Positions 40,309 to 49,479 of a DNA stretch of 64,000 nt are shown here, piece by piece. Below the pieces are notes generated by a model that searched no databases, was not told the origin of the DNA, and was given only the letters and a program-made list of their open reading frames with translations. A program made the translations under genes and the position numbers. This DNA comes from Argyresthia goedartella. Its lineage: Eukaryota; Arthropoda; Insecta; Lepidoptera; Argyresthiidae. The stretch is taken from NCBI GenBank assembly GCA_949825045.1, contig OX463835.1, forward strand, positions 24,507,201 to 24,571,200. The letters run 5' to 3'. Each line of letters opens with the position of its first letter. Within the stretch, counting starts at the first letter, position 1.

Positions 40309-42119
40309 ATACAGCGTTGGCTGAGACGGCAACCGGCGCTTGGAATAATTCACACCGTCTATTCGTCTACGACAAGCAGTCAAAGCTATCGTTTCTGATC
40401 GACACCGGAGCAAATATTTCCGTCATTCCCAAACAAAAGGGAAGACGTGCGGAGCCAACGAAACTAACATTGTATGCAGCCAACAATACCGTCATACCAA
40501 CATATGGAGAGAAAACATTGGACCTGGACCTCAACTTAAGAAGACCCTACCGATGGAAGTTTGTCATTGCGGCAGTCAGTAAACCAATACTCGGCGCTGA
40601 TTTCTTACAACATCATCAACTTCTCGTCGATATCGCCGGTCGATCACTGATCGATAAAGTCACCAATCTCTCCATCAAAGCACCGTTATGCAGCTCATCG
40701 GTGCCTACAATACGTACCATTGACATCGCACAGAAGTACCACGACATTTTGGCCGAATTTCCCGACGTCACACGATTATCATCAATGAAGGAGTGTCCCA
40801 AGCATGACGTGGAACATCACATCGAAACCTCGGGTCCACCCATATATTCAAAGGCGCGACCAATTCCCCCGCATCGCTACCCCGCCGTCAAAAAAGAATT
40901 TGAAGACATGATGCAGCAGGGCCTATGCCGCCCTAGCAAAAGCCCTTGGTCGACGCCGCTTCACGTTGTACCAAAGAAGAATGGAGACCTACGAGTTTGC
41001 GGAGACTACAGAAGACTCAACTCCGTCACAAGACCAGACCGGTACCCAATACCAAGACTGAAAGATTTTACCTATCAACTCAGCGGGAAGAAAATATTTT
41101 CAACGTTGGACCTGAACAGGGCGTACCAACAACTGCCAGTATTAGAAGCCGATATTGAGAAAACAGCCATTATCACGCCTTTTGGCTTGTTTGAATTTCC
41201 AAGAATGTGCCCAGGACTCAAGAACGCGGGCCAAACCTTTCAACGGTTCATCCACCGAGTACTTCAAGGTCTGGACTATGCGTTTCCATTTGTGGATGAC
41301 GTCATACTCGCTTCTACCACTGAAGAGGAACATGCGAGGCAACTCCGCGCCGTTTTGCAACGATTGGATCAGTTTGGCATCACTATAAACCCGTCAAAAT
41401 GCGTACTTGGTCAAGAAGAAGTTAAATTTCTTGGTTACTCAGTATCCAAAGATGGCATTAAACCACTCGAAGAAAAAGCTAAGGCTATCGTCACTTTCCC
41501 GAAACCAACAACAATCCAAGAATTGCGAAGATTTCTCGGCATGCTAAATTTTTACCGAGAAAACATTCCAAAGGCGGCGGAAATACAAGCGCCACTGAAT
41601 GCTTACCTTCACAACTCTAAGAAAAATGACAAGAGTAAAATCATATGGAACGACGAGGCGGAAAAAGCATTCAACTCGAGCAAAGACTGCATACGTAACG
41701 CAGCTATGCTCGCGCACCCGTCTGCCTCCGCCCCCCTCGCCCTCATGTGTGACGCATCCGACTCGAGCGCAGGAGCGGTACTACAACAGCGAGTAAACAA
41801 CACCTGGCAACCACTCGGCTATTTTTCTAAGAAGTTTTCGCCTACACAGCAGCGATACAGCACATACGATCGCGAGCTGTTGTCTATCTACATGGCACTG
41901 AAACACTTCAGGAAGATGTTCGAAGGGCAACATCTCATCGTATTCACCGACCACAAACCACTGACCTACGCGATCAACAAGCCGCCGTCTGACAACGACA
42001 CGCCTCGACGAACGCGTCAACTACTCTTCATCAGCGAGTTCACAACAGATGTACGACACATCAGCGGGCAAGACTCGCTCGCACTCTCCATACATCACAA
42101 TCTCTTTGCGCGAGTTTGA
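40275..42119 (+). CDS. K2 Pol (protease, reverse transcriptase, partial RNase H)
   Basis: Open from 40275 to 42119. Protease: LSFLIDTGANISVIPKQKG (DTGA active site). Reverse transcriptase: STPLHVVPKKNGDLRVCGDY, FSTLDLNRAYQQLPVLEADI (first Asp), PFGLFEFPRMCPGLKNAGQT, YAFPFVDDVILASTTEEE (FVDD), VKFLGYSVSKDGIKPL, LGMLNFYRENIPKA. RNase H: LMCDASDSSAGAVLQQ, YSTYDRELLSIYMALKHF, IVFTDHKPLTYAINKP, then VRHISGQDSLALSIHHN, where the frame runs into LTR sequence. Normal CsRn1-type Pol continues into ALSR and integrase; here a deletion fused RNase H to the LTR. No stop interrupts the frame, a sign of youth. Confidence 0.9.
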   Translation, partial: SKQLYFVVGKLNTALAETATGAWNNSHRLFVYDKQSKLSFLIDTGANISVIPKQKGRRAEPTKLTLYAANNTVIPTYGEKTLDLDLNLRRPYRWKFVIAAVSKPILGADFLQHHQLLVDIAGRSLIDKVTNLSIKAPLCSSSVPTIRTIDIAQKYHDILAEFPDVTRLSSMKECPKHDVEHHIETSGPPIYSKARPIPPHRYPAVKKEFEDMMQQGLCRPSKSPWSTPLHVVPKKNGDLRVCGDYRRLNSVTRPDRYPIPRLKDFTYQLSGKKIFSTLDLNRAYQQLPVLEADIEKTAIITPFGLFEFPRMCPGLKNAGQTFQRFIHRVLQGLDYAFPFVDDVILASTTEEEHARQLRAVLQRLDQFGITINPSKCVLGQEEVKFLGYSVSKDGIKPLEEKAKAIVTFPKPTTIQELRRFLGMLNFYRENIPKAAEIQAPLNAYLHNSKKNDKSKIIWNDEAEKAFNSSKDCIRNAAMLAHPSASAPLALMCDASDSSAGAVLQQRVNNTWQPLGYFSKKFSPTQQRYSTYDRELLSIYMALKHFRKMFEGQHLIVFTDHKPLTYAINKPPSDNDTPRRTRQLLFISEFTTDVRHISGQDSLALSIHHNLFARV

Positions 42120-42230
42120 CTGAGTCAGCTATTTTGTACATATATGTGATCTAATATGAAATAAAGTATTCTAGTTTTGCAAATACAAACCTTCGTCTTA
42201 TTCATCAGCTGCAGCATCCCTACCTCAACA
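42074..42230 (+). repeat. K2 3' LTR remnant
   Basis: 157 bp matching 39165-39321. The left edge is CTCGCTCGCAC, present both in the pol sequence context and in the LTR, so an 11-bp homology probably mediated the deletion. Confidence 0.85.
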
Positions 42231-42234
42231 GGGC

Positions 42235-42384
42235 CAAAGCGTAGTGAAATTTAGTGGTATCCGTTGTTATATTGGCCAACACAAATTGACTCTCTAGCTG
42301 CATAAACTACAGCGCTGGTTTATCGGGGTAAAATGGCGGTACCCGCACTCCAACTCTGCTTATTTCGGGCTCGTAGTCTACCAT
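42235..42384 (-). pseudogene. K1 gag, N-terminal segment
   Basis: Minus strand from ATG at 42384: MVDYEPEISRVGVRVPPFYP, then a stop near 42325 inside the PALWF-type block, then MQLESQFVLANITTDTTKFH. This is the start of CsRn1-type Gag (compare K2 IPPIWRDRLRLWFAQFE). It lies just downstream of K1's primer-binding site and continues, after K2, at 39077. Confidence 0.8.
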
Positions 42385-42397
42385 GATGTGTTCTTTC

Positions 42398-42410
42398 TCG
42401 GGGTCACCAC
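42398..42410 (-). promoter_or_regulatory. K1 primer-binding site (tRNA-Trp type)
   Basis: Minus strand GTGGTGACCCCGA directly follows the end of LTR B. It equals the K2 site at 39322 onward. Confidence 0.75.
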
Positions 42411-42678
42411 TGTGGTAGGTTGGTTGCAACTCCGGCTTAGACATAAATTAAACGTCCGAATGTTCCAACAATCACTTTTAATTTGCACGAACACGGTACA
42501 AAGATAGAAGGAGAAAGTTTATAATGTTGCTATAGAATACCCGAAAGCACAGAGGAGAAAGTCTCAAGCAGTACAAGCACAAAGCACAATAATTAAATGA
42601 TAATATGAGCGCAAGCGTATAGCGGGAGCGAGTACGATAATTTGCATCGAGAGACGTGCGCACAGCGGCGAGGCGTTG
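42411..42678 (-). mobile_element. LTR B: left part of K1 5' LTR
   Basis: Starts TGTGGTAGGTTGG (plus strand) and matches LTR A to 'gcacagcggcgaggcg', where it stops abruptly. The remaining LTR part occurs at 47058-47352 (C), so the 5' LTR seems split by the sequence between. Confidence 0.75.
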
Positions 42679-43433
42679 TAAAGATCCCCCCCTTTATGTT
42701 TTATTTTTTATATTTTAACCTATATTTAACAAAACGCTTTTAAGCATATGTTAATTGCAGAAATATTCAATAGTAATATTTCTCAGTGTAATGGCCAAAT
42801 GTGATCGTATTACTGTGGTAGGACTTGCTACGTTGTGTAATTTTTTGTTTCAGCAAACCCAGATTCTTTTAGAGGCATGAAGTAGGTAAAGAAAATCCAT
42901 GAGAAAGAAATTAATAGTTTGAGATGGAGGTGATGTAATTGGTCATAAAAATTTGTTTTGAAAGACTTGGAAAGATCCTTGGACGAGGCAAACATCGAAT
43001 AATTATAAACTTAAAGAAGGTAGTTACAGTTCCCTAAATCTAGATTCTGTCGCTTTTGTCATAAAAAAATGGGGGAAGGGGGGAGTGGTAGATGTCCCAA
43101 ACCTCGCATCTACCTGTGAATTCCAACCAACATTGCTAAGTGAAAGATCTCGCATCTAGATTAACATCTAGTTGCGAGATCTGTTGAATTCCCTTTAATG
43201 AGGAGTAAGGATTTCCCTAAGCTTGGCACAGGATGCTACAATAGGGCCTAACGGACTCTAAGTGACGCATGTACTTATGTCAAATGACAAACTTGGAGCT
43301 ATTTTGATATTCCCTACGGGTGTGATTCCTCGACCGAATGCAAATCATATTAATTCGTTAGCATTCCCGCAGTATAAAACTGCAACAACGCCACGTGACT
43401 CGGAAGTATTCGCGGTCACCTGTCCCATTCAGA
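42679..43433. other. Unassigned insert sequence with one hairpin
   Basis: No coding or family recognised. An imperfect 16-bp inverted repeat (GATCTCGCATCTAGAT ... ATCTAGTTGCGAGATC, one mismatch) occupies 43146-43181. This is the first part of the material that splits the K1 LTR. Confidence 0.4.
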
Positions 43434-45228
43434 CAACCGCGAGAACCGGCCAGCAATAATTTAATTCGCGGGGTTTGGAAGACATATTCCCATCCTTTCT
43501 TACGTAACGGCGTGACCTACTCCCTTGCCATCGGGCACCACTACTACTCGCCATGACAATATGTACACCCCCTACCCTGTAAGACTTTTCAGGTAATCAC
43601 ACCACCTACAAAGGGGCAGATCCCTATTATTCGCCCAAGTTTGCAATATGACACAACCACCACATCACACAAGAGGATAAATTACAATTCAATATACAAT
43701 ACAAATAGCCAACAGGCACTCCGGCTACCAGGTAGTGAAGTTTTAATCAACACCAAAGCGACAGCATAATTGTTATCTGTAATAAATAACAATCAAAAAT
43801 AGCTTCAATTGAAGCAGGCTAAACAAATTAAGTATATGTAGGTTTTTAAGAAAGCTAATGCAAGCTCTGTCATTCGTAAGAATTTGGTGTAGTTAAAAAA
43901 CTTCACGGAAGGTGGAGAAAAATGTAGCCAGAGTAGTTCTATAAAACGTTAATAAATACAAGTGCCAAGTAGATTAACGCAATACTATTAAGTGTTACCT
44001 GTGTAACTTAATTTTACAGAAATTTAGAACACAAAGGAAGGGAAATAAACTAATCCGTCAGTTTGATTATTACAGGATGAGCTAACTGACAAAGAACTCA
44101 ACTGTAATTTTAGTTCAGGATATAAGGATGGGGAATGCCTACCTAAGCGGCTAGCTGACGACAGATCTACCTTAATCAGTTTTGAAAACCCAGTAACACG
44201 CATCTCATGTCGACGCAGCTATTTAAATAGGCGAACGACAGTGCTACGCATTATGGATTATCATTACACGCTTTGTACCTACATAACATTTTCCGTTTTC
44301 TATTCAGATAAGTATAATGAGGAGTCCGAGTCGAGATAATTAACTCAAAGTTCCAGTAACAATTATATACGCCCCTACTAAGACCTCTACTATATTGACA
44401 CTGCCTTGTGGTGTACAGTTCAAAAGGAAAAGCAACGACAATATTGACAATACACGGTACCGGTATTTAAAGTGAAGAGCAATCAATAAATTAGGTTAAG
44501 TAAACTGTGCATCAAACCAGACAGGAGTTCCCGGCGCGCTGAGATGCCGCGCGTAAGCAGGTCGAAGCTCACCCGTTCAGCCGGCTGATGGTCCGATACA
44601 GCCGCGTGTTGCTAAGCCAACAAGCGCGAGCGCAGACCCTGGAAATGTCTGCCCGATACGAAATGAGTGATACGTAATAGCAAATAGTTTTAAGCAACTT
44701 CACGTCGCGAACCCGAATCTTCCAAATTACGTGTAACATAAAGATAGATATACATATAAAGAACAGTAAAATATAAATCACAGCAAGTACAACCAAGATT
44801 AGGCACACGTCACCGGATTGTAATAAATACTTGACAAAGTGGGCTTAGGCCTATTCCTCTGTCAACCACGAGAGCTTGTTAAACCTAATAAACTTTATCA
44901 TTCTAGAGCTGAATCAGATCAATAAATATGATTCAAAACGGCAAAGAAATGCGTCTTGCATTTCTTAAAATAACTTTAAAAGCGTTGATCAATTTACTAA
45001 CTAAAACTATTGCATTATACTCAGTGATCTGGATTCGAACCAGATTAATTATAATTCTCCGTGGTCTAATGGGCCTCACGCTTGCCTCTCAAATAGAAGA
45101 TGCAGGTTCGACTCCGATGTACGACATACTAGCCACTTAATGATAAATTTATTAACTATAACTACTGGATGATAATCAGTTCTCTGGATTCGAATCAGAT
45201 TAATAATAAAGAGCTCCGTGGTCTAATG
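43434..45228 (-). repeat. Palindrome 2, right arm
   Basis: 1795 bp, reverse complement of 36840-38630 with a 4-bp length difference. At the outer end the tRNA-like head continues past 45228 as an intact SINE, whereas the left arm is cut at the same SINE position. This suggests that the right arm is the original. Confidence 0.85.
45055..45130 (+). mobile_element. tRNA-derived SINE head (family S2)
   Basis: TCCGTGGTCTAATGGG (A-box-like) and GGTTCGACTCC (B-box) at tRNA spacing. The 3' part does not pair with the 5' end, so it is not a tRNA gene. A related head follows 159 bp later at 45214. Confidence 0.65.
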
Positions 45229-45500
45229 GGTCCCACGCTTGCCTCTCACACAGAAGTTGCAGGTTCGACTCCCGACCATGTACCAATGCGACAATCAATC
45301 CATTTTAAGTACATTATACGGACGTTCTAACGGTGATGGAAAACATCGTGAGGAAACCCTTACTACTCCATAGCTGCGGCGATGGGCTTATTTTCAGCCA
45401 AGGCGGAGCATGAAATAACCGGCTCAAAGCGGGCACAGTTTCGCCCCTACCACCCCGCATGGGAAAAGGCGTGACGCTATGTAATTATAATTCTCCACAT
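45214..45500 (+). mobile_element. S2 SINE with longer body
   Basis: A-box-like CTCCGTGGTCTAATGGG, B-box GGTTCGACTCC, then a body containing 'aacatcgtgaggaaaccc' and 'catgggaaaaggcgtgac'. Phrases like 'aacatcgtgaggaaac' are common in lepidopteran SINE/LINE bodies. The outer edge of palindrome 2 falls within its A-box region. Confidence 0.6.
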
Positions 45501-45998
45501 CTCTGAAATGTAACAAAATAAAATAGACTTACCACTTTGTGCTATCCTTCACTCGACAGCCGATGCCTACCACGTGTACCTTTACTCACCACTCGGCGAA
45601 GGCCTTTTGACGCCGCAGTCTCGCCTCTCGCGCCCGGCACCAGAATAACTCCCGCACTTCCTGTTATTCCGCTTGATGAAGGCCTCCTCGCTGTCGACTG
45701 CCCTGTTCCGTGTCTCAACCCGGTCTCCTCTGTCAAATTCCCGGCTTTTCGGCGTAGGCGCAGGCTACCTACTCTACTACCTACCCTTCCAGTCTCGACC
45801 AATCACATCGCCAAATCTCATTCAAGACTACGCCCCTATGTCATCTCATTGGCCCATGTACTCATGGTGCTATCAGGATTATTATTTTAACAACCATAAT
45901 AGTTAGCCTATTTAGTTCTTTCCATGCCTAGATCCACCCCAAGAAATAGAACGATACTGACGATACTGATACATGAAACTTTTCGCCACCGCCTATAA
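45501..45998. other. GC-rich stretch, no feature recognised
   Basis: Open frames here have no recognisable motif in either strand; composition suggests an old repeat. Confidence 0.3.
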
Positions 45999-46110
45999 AA
46001 TGTTGTTAATATTAGGTTTTCGCTATATACTTTATTTGGTTCTTTACGTCACACAATGTTGTTAATATTAGGTTTTCGCTATATACTTTATTTGGTTCTT
46101 TACGTCACAC
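45999..46110. repeat. Perfect 56-bp tandem duplication
   Basis: Two copies (45999-46054 and 46055-46110) starting 'aatgttgttaatattagg' and ending 'ctttacgtcacac'; identical as read. Confidence 0.9.
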
Positions 46111-46249
46111 ACTTGCCCAAAGTGGGTGATAAAATAATTAGCAACCAAGATTAAATATATCAGGATCTCATTTTAGTATGTTACCTAAAAACAATGATTC
46201 AGTGAATGATTATGAGCCTAATCTAACCTATCAGAGCTTAATTAATTTC

Positions 46250-46512
46250 AACGACCCGAATGGCCGAGTCGGCAGTGCCCTACCTACGAAGCCAAGGGTC
46301 CCAGGTTCGAGTCCCGGTGGGGGCAAATATTTGTTCGATGAAAATTGATGTTTGTACCCTAGTGATATCTGTATATCACTAGGGTACAAACATATATCTT
46401 AGTATAGTATTTATAAGTATGTGTAACGTTGTCTAGTAACCAAGATACAGGGAATCCTAGTTTGGGCCAGATCAATGTGTGTAAATAGTGTCCAAGGTAT
46501 TATTATTATTAT
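46250..46512 (+). mobile_element. S1 SINE with internal inverted insertion
   Basis: Same family as 8156-8413: A-box, B-box (GGTTCGAGTCC), (ATT)n tail. In the middle a 20-bp perfect inverted repeat with a 4-nt loop (46349-46392) replaces the usual 'catggttgtttatctat', so part of the body was copied back inverted. Confidence 0.8.
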
Positions 46513-47057
46513 TAATTTATTTCAAAGATGTCATACGGCATTCATTTAGTGGCGTTCCAACAATGGCATCGATCCCTGGCTTTATTTAGACAACAACGTT
46601 TTAAAATAATAAAACATCCGCGCAGTACCGGCCTTTTTACACCGTCATCATTGAATTACTGCAGGACAGAGTATTGTAAAAAATAACAAATTACAAGTTA
46701 AGACTTGCTTACCCAGAACTTTGTATTTCTTGCCATGGTGCAAGTAATTGGCCAGAAGATAAATAACCTTTATTTTATTATCTCGAATGATCTTAAGAGT
46801 GACTTTGTGATAGACTAAATAACTTACTTCCTAACGAGCCATACATAGAACTGAGTTTTGGCTAAATGGTTCTGGTCAATGTTTCTTTTAAGTCTAACAA
46901 AACTAATCGGTGCACATTTGTTTACAGTCAGATTGTATAACTTTATTACTTAAGTTATTTCCAAAACTCTAACAAACCGATACGAACTACCTTTCTTGAT
47001 TTTATGATAATTTTGTATGATTTAGTTAAACAGTGCATGTTGGGATCGTTACAATGT
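46513..47057. other. AT-rich, no feature recognised
   Basis: No coding or repeat similarity recognised. Confidence 0.35.
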
Positions 47058-47352
47058 TATGAGTACTGGCGCGGGCGCCGGGCCCGCCATCGGCCGCCGC
47101 CGTCGTCCACGCAGATAACGGGATTCTCGCATCGCCGCATCTAATATGAAAATAGGTTTGCTTGTCCGCTTGTACAAAATGTTAATTTAAATATTAAGTT
47201 TAGTTATTCAGCTAGTATTAATGTTACATATTTGAGTGCACGTTATATATAATTACACCTAATTATAGATTTGTTTATATAATAATAAGTTTTTAGAATT
47301 AAGTTTAGTTTTAAGTTTTATATTAATTTAACAATAATTTAATATTTAATCA
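47058..47352 (-). mobile_element. LTR C: right part of K1 5' LTR
   Basis: From 'actggcgcgggcgccgggcc' onward it matches the second half of LTR A (32808-33070), ending near TTTAATCA. It complements LTR B. The sequence then passes into the gypsy LTR at 47399. Confidence 0.7.
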
Positions 47353-47627
47353 ATAGTATTAAGTACACTACATCTATTTATTTAATCAAAGTATGTACTG
47401 TTACGAGCGTGGGGTTCGTATTTGATAGAAAAGCACGAATTAAACCACTAAATAAAACACTCACTTTATTACCCAAATTACGCACTTAAAATTCACACGA
47501 ACTAATCCACTAATTAAAACACACACACTATTTCATTAATTATGCACTCACTATTCACACGAAGAGTCTTTCTCTCCGATTATCCTTGTACTAGCACTCG
47601 ATCGCAGTTAAAATGTAACTAACTCGC

Positions 47628-48976
47628 TTAGCTTGGTGATCTTCTCACACCCCTTCCAGGGTGCGGGGTTGCGGTCCCGGGGCAATGGCCCCCTTCCGCG
47701 GAGTCTTCCGCTGGCTGTGACTACGGCCAGGTCATTGGGTGGCTGAGGTGTTCTTCGGGTTGTGTGGCCTCAATCCAGGGGTGCTGCCGGCTCGGCAACC
47801 AGGTCTCGGGGTAGGCGGCGACGGTCAGGCGGGCGCGCGTGGTATGGCGCCAGGTCTCGCACGAGCGGGTGTTGAGAGCCGTCCGCTCGTGCGAACATGT
47901 TCGTTGCCAGCCTCTGGACGAACTTGTCCAGTGTCTCCAATCCTAGGTCCCTTGCGATCGTTGCGTTTCTCACGTAGCGAGGCGCGCCGACGATGGTACG
48001 CAAGGAGAGGTTTTCTTGGGCCCGGAGTCTCTTCTTGTTGGACTCCGAGCAGAGGGCGTACCATGCCGGCGAGGTCTACGTGAGGCGGGACCTGATGTAC
48101 GTTTTATAGATCCCGAGCTTCGACCGCAGGGGGAGGCCGGAGTCCAGGAGTGGACGAAGTTTTGCCCGTGCAGCCCGGACCTGGTTTACGACGTTGTCGA
48201 CGTGGGTCTTCATCGTGAGCCGGCGGTCTATGGTGACCCCCAGATACTTCACTTGGTGCAGCCACCCAATGTCCTTCCCTTGGAGTTGGAGTGGTGGTGG
48301 CAGGTTGCTCTGGCCGGTGATCATCGCCTGCGTCTTCCCGACGTTGACGGAGAGCCTCCATTTGGCCAGCCATTTAGGCAGGGTATCCAGCGTGCGTTGC
48401 ATTTTGACGGCGGCGTGGGGTGCTTTGTAGGACGACGCATAGTATGCTGCGTCGTCAGCGAAGAGGGCCAGCTGTACACCAGGGCCAACTGGGATGTCAT
48501 CCGTGTATCGGGAGTAGCAGGCGGGTGAAAGACAGGAACCTTGTGGGACGCCGGCTTCGATGGGGCGGGCTTCTGACACGGCGTCTTCCACCACCACTCT
48601 GTAGTGGCGACTCCGTAGGAACGAGGCCACGACGCGGGTGATTCGTCGTGGAGCTGGGGACGTCGACAGCTTGTACAGCAACCCCTCGTGCCATACTCTG
48701 TCGAACGCCTTCTCCATGTCCAGGAGTACTGCTACGGTGTATTCTTTCTTATTCCGACAGATGATTCCGTCGAATGCTCTGGCCTGAAGCCGAACTGTTC
48801 CGGGCGAGCTTGGATATGTGGCAGCAGTCTTCCTAGCAGCAGCTTCTCGAACACCTTTGACATGGTGCTCAGGAGGGTGATGGGCCGATAGCTCTCGGGC
48901 TTCTTGACATTCTTGCCCGGCTTGGGGAGCATTATGACCAGGCCTTCCTTCCATGTAGTCGGGAAGTGCCCCGTGC
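47628..48976 (-). mobile_element. 5'-truncated Jockey-like LINE with 12-bp TSD in the G1 LTR
   Basis: TAACTAACTCGC flanks it at 47616-47627 and 48977-48988. Coding on the minus strand starts in the reverse transcriptase immediately after the right duplication. The 3' end lacks a long poly(A). Confidence 0.85.
47770..48976 (-). pseudogene. Jockey-like LINE ORF2, reverse transcriptase to C-terminus
   Basis: STGHFPTTWKEGLVIMLPKP, ESYRPITLLSTMSKVFEKLL and EQFGFRPEHSTES in one frame; after a frameshift near 48755, YTVAVLLDMEKAFDRVWHEG (first catalytic Asp), AGVPQGSCLSPACYSRYTDD, QLALFADDAAYYASS (FADD intact), WLHQVKYLGVTIDRRLTMK and LGIYKTYIRSRLT. A second frameshift near 48060 leads to MRTIVGAPRYVRNATIARDL, the conserved Jockey-clade C-terminal block. 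Catalytic residues are kept but two frameshifts and 5' truncation inactivate it. Confidence 0.85.
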
Positions 48977-49479
48977 TAACTAACTCGCGCCGGCCGTCGG
49001 CGCCTTTTATATCCCGCGGAGCCGCTCTGGACACATTGTCCACACATATCGCGAATATTCTAGGAATAAAGGACCAGCGTGCGGGCCGAGAACATTCGAG
49101 ACCATATATGTCTCTTTCTAATGGTGCACTCTCTCTGTCACTCCATTCTCGAATGTTCCGAGTATAGCTATCTCTTTCTAGTAGTGCTATCTCTGTCACT
49201 CCTACCGGTTATTTCGCCATATAACGATTTGTGCTTCAGAGGCCCATAAGGGGTCCTGAAAACGCCTGAAAACGGGTTTTCAGGTTATTGCATCATCTGA
49301 TAGAGGGTGCCCTGAAACGGACTGAAAACATGTTTCAGGCGCCTGAAAACGACGGCAACTTGGGTGAAATTTCGATCTTTAGATATGTGATAGAGCAACT
49401 TCTGAAACGGCCTGAAATGACTTTTCAGCCTGCTGAAAACGCCTCTAAAGCACTGAAATTGACGTTCAAAGTTTTTGAC

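Larger units (their letters stand above)
39078..42230 (+). mobile_element. K2: CsRn1/Kabuki-like LTR retrotransposon in K1 gag, internally deleted
   Basis: 5' LTR 39078-39321, gag, pol to RNase H, then a deletion that removes the end of RNase H, all of integrase and the start of the 3' LTR; the 3' LTR remnant is 42074-42230. The 4-bp duplication GGGC flanks it (39074-39077 and 42231-42234). After the 5' LTR comes TGGTGACCCCGAC, a primer-binding site of the tRNA-Trp type I associate with CsRn1-clade elements. The 157 shared LTR bases differ at one position seen, so insertion is recent. It cannot move by itself because integrase is missing. Confidence 0.9.

Noticed and set aside
45537..45906. 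Overlapping GC-rich frames on both strands
   Set aside because: No motif, and frames on both strands are explained by low stop density in GC-rich sequence.
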